Shown here one piece after another: positions 4,118 through 5,163 of a DNA stretch of 5,163 nucleotides (its first letter is position 1; every line of letters starts with the position of its first letter). Source of the DNA: JAQBXX01 sp963925015 (GTDB lineage: Bacteria > Pseudomonadota > Gammaproteobacteria > SURF-13); NCBI GenBank assembly GCA_963925015.1, contig CAWUTX010000008.1, positions 1 through 5,163 of the forward strand, read 5' to 3'. Under the pieces are notes generated by a model. The model saw only the letters and a program-made list of their open reading frames with translations, searched no databases and had not been told where the DNA came from. Both the position numbers and the translations under genes were made by a program.

Positions 4118-4195
4118 AACGCAAAGACGCAGAGAACGCAAAGGTATTAAGCCCCAGACACCGAGTTTTTCTTTGCGTCTTTGCGCCTTGGCGTT
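4118..4195. repeat. Inverted repeat in the pth-ychF spacer
   Basis: The arms 4118-4143 and 4171-4195 pair at 22 of 26 columns (one gap) around a 27-base loop. Each arm is built from short CGCAAAG/GACGCA units, so the stem is itself internally repetitive. It fills most of the 120-bp space between pth and ychF and ends about 15 bp from the pth stop. It resembles dispersed intergenic repeats with the CGCAAAGACGCAAAG theme that I recall from many bacterial genomes; that resemblance is from memory. In the transcript it could form a stable hairpin that affects ychF expression relative to pth. Confidence 0.75.
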
Positions 4196-4210
4196 TAAGA
4201 ATATTAGTTA

Positions 4211-4792
4211 TTAACGACTATGCAACTGCTGCATGGCCTTTTCCAGTTCGCCGCTCATGATCAGCGGCAGCGCGGCGAGCGCATCGGCGAGCGCGTCATC
4301 GAGCAGTTTTTGTTCCGCTGCCGGTGCGCGCTGCAACACGTAACCTTCCACATTGTTATCCTTGCCGGGGTGGCCGATGCCGACGCGCAGGCGGATGAAG
4401 TCTGCGCCGATCTGCGCAATAAGATCGCGCAGGCCGTTGTGGCCGCCGTGGCCGCCGCCCTGCTTCAGACGTACGCTGCCTGCCGCAAGGTCGAGGTCGT
4501 CATGCGCCACCAGAATGTTTTCCGCCGCTATTTTGTGAAACGCGGCGAGGCCCGCCACCGCCTGCCCGCTTTTGTTCATGAAGGTGTGCGGTTTAAGCAG
4601 CCAGCATTCGCGCACGGGGGGCGAGATGAGTGTGAATTTGGCGATCTCTGCGTGAAACCTGGGCTCGGCGCGGAAACACGCGCCGTGAGCCTGCGCCACG
4701 GCGTCGACGAACCAGAACCCCGCATTGTGCCGCGTCTGCGCATACTCCCGGCCCGGGTTGCCCAGGCCGACGATGAGTTCGATACGCGGCAA
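4211..4792 (-). CDS. pth: Peptidyl-tRNA hydrolase (Pth)
   Basis: Pth cleaves the ester bond of peptidyl-tRNAs released by ribosome drop-off, recycling tRNA in the cytoplasm; it is essential in many bacteria. Starting from TTG 4792 the product is 193 residues, against 194 in E. coli, and begins MPRIELIVGLGNPG. The catalytic His is H22 in TRHNAG. Other active-site residues are N12 (GNPG), N73 (FMNKSG), D98 (AHDDLDL) and N119 (GGHNGL), corresponding to E. coli H20, N10, N68, D93 and N114. The frame is open upstream to 4888, but those residues overlap the end of rplY and are not family-like. No in-frame ATG or GTG exists near the conserved start, so TTG is the best choice; GTGGA about eight bases upstream is a weak ribosome-binding site. 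The start lies 34 bp after the rplY stop, so the two are probably co-transcribed. Confidence 0.96.
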   Translation of the reverse strand: MPRIELIVGLGNPGREYAQTRHNAGFWFVDAVAQAHGACFRAEPRFHAEIAKFTLISPPVRECWLLKPHTFMNKSGQAVAGLAAFHKIAAENILVAHDDLDLAAGSVRLKQGGGHGGHNGLRDLIAQIGADFIRLRVGIGHPGKDNNVEGYVLQRAPAAEQKLLDDALADALAALPLIMSGELEKAMQQLHSR

Positions 4793-4826
4793 GATGAGAG
4801 TCCACGCCCCGGTGAGTAAAGGGGGA

Positions 4827-5163
4827 TTAGCCCTTCTTGGCGTCCTTCGCGGGTTTGGCTGCCGCAGGTTTGGCAGCGCCTTCCGCACCGGGTGCCGCAG
4901 CCGCCGCCTGTGCGGTGGCTTCCACCGCCGTGGGGGCCACCACGACTTCGGGCTCCACGGCTACGCGCGGCATGTGGATGTTCACCACCGGGCGCGCACG
5001 CTCCGCGCCATGGGCGAGCGCCACGCCTTGCGGCAGCTTGAGGTCGGAGAGGTGTACCGTTTCGTTCAGCTTGACCTCGGCGAGATCGACGCCGATGAAC
5101 TCCGGCAGGTCTTTGCCCAGGCAGACGATTTCGATGTCGCTCATCAGGTGCGACACGATGCCG
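4827..5163 (-). CDS. rplY: 50S ribosomal protein L25 (long TL5/CTC form), C-terminal part
   Basis: This is the C-terminal part of the large-subunit protein that binds 5S rRNA. The visible 111 codons run off the right edge and read IVSHLMSDIEIVCLGKDLPEF, then VDLAEVKLNETVHLSDLKLP. This is the beta-rich TL5/CTC domain found in the long form of L25; E. coli L25 lacks it. The protein ends in an Ala/Pro/Lys-rich flexible tail, residues about AAAAAPGAEGAAKPAAAKP onward, closing KDAKKG. The frame stays open to the window edge, so the GTG at 5156 is an internal valine, not the start. rplY-pth-ychF is a familiar gammaproteobacterial arrangement, usually with prs upstream, which would lie outside this window. 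Confidence 0.95.
   Translation of the reverse strand, partial: GIVSHLMSDIEIVCLGKDLPEFIGVDLAEVKLNETVHLSDLKLPQGVALAHGAERARPVVNIHMPRVAVEPEVVVAPTAVEATAQAAAAAPGAEGAAKPAAAKPAKDAKKG

Noticed and set aside
4220..4819. Plus-strand open frame opposite pth
   Set aside because: It is an antisense shadow of a well-conserved Pth coding sequence in G+C-rich DNA.
4827..5156. Independent 109-residue gene starting at GTG 5156
   Set aside because: The sequence is the C-terminal domain of L25 and the frame remains open to the window edge, so the GTG is internal.

Overview
The window looks like a gammaproteobacterial chromosome. The supports are HslV, a ribosomal protein L25 with the long C-terminal (TL5/CTC) domain, the gene order rplY-pth-ychF, and a Met elongator tRNA of proteobacterial type with an encoded CCA. 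I cannot name a genus. Most housekeeping genes are on the minus strand and G+C-rich. The stretch from about 1558 to 2020 is visibly richer in A+T.

Layout: (1) Positions 1-164 hold the 5' end of hslV on the minus strand, with its leader to about 274. (2) A complete IS3-family insertion sequence lies at about 275-1557, also on the minus strand. It has 27-bp imperfect terminal inverted repeats, orfA, orfB, and a canonical -1 frameshift signal between them. (3) At 1558-1785 is the N-terminal 76-codon stump of an unknown Asn/Ser/Gly/Tyr-rich acidic protein, cut by the IS end; its remainder is not on the other side of the IS. (4) Positions 1786-1994 are non-coding. (5) A segment of about 827 bp at 1995-2821 is bounded by two diverged 27-28 bp inverted repeats. 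It carries a decayed integron-type tyrosine recombinase N-terminus (in-frame stop plus frame change) and an intact secreted Sel1-like-repeat protein gene on the plus strand. (6) Positions 2833-2909 hold tRNA-Met(CAT) on the minus strand, with its 3' end facing the accessory block. (7) The minus-strand housekeeping group rplY (partial) - pth - ychF fills 2999-5163, with large inverted repeats after pth and after ychF.

How it fits together: rplY, pth and ychF are translation-related and are probably co-transcribed toward the tRNA. Everything between the tRNA 3' end and hslV (about 275-2830) looks like an accessory patch. It holds an IS, a truncated gene, a recombinase relic, small repeats and one cargo-like gene, a pattern typical of a decayed insertion region beside a tRNA. 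I see no clear undescribed defence or RNA system. The points most worth checking are the IS-associated loss of a gene's 3' half, the recombinase relic, the repeat-bounded segment and the textbook frameshift signal.
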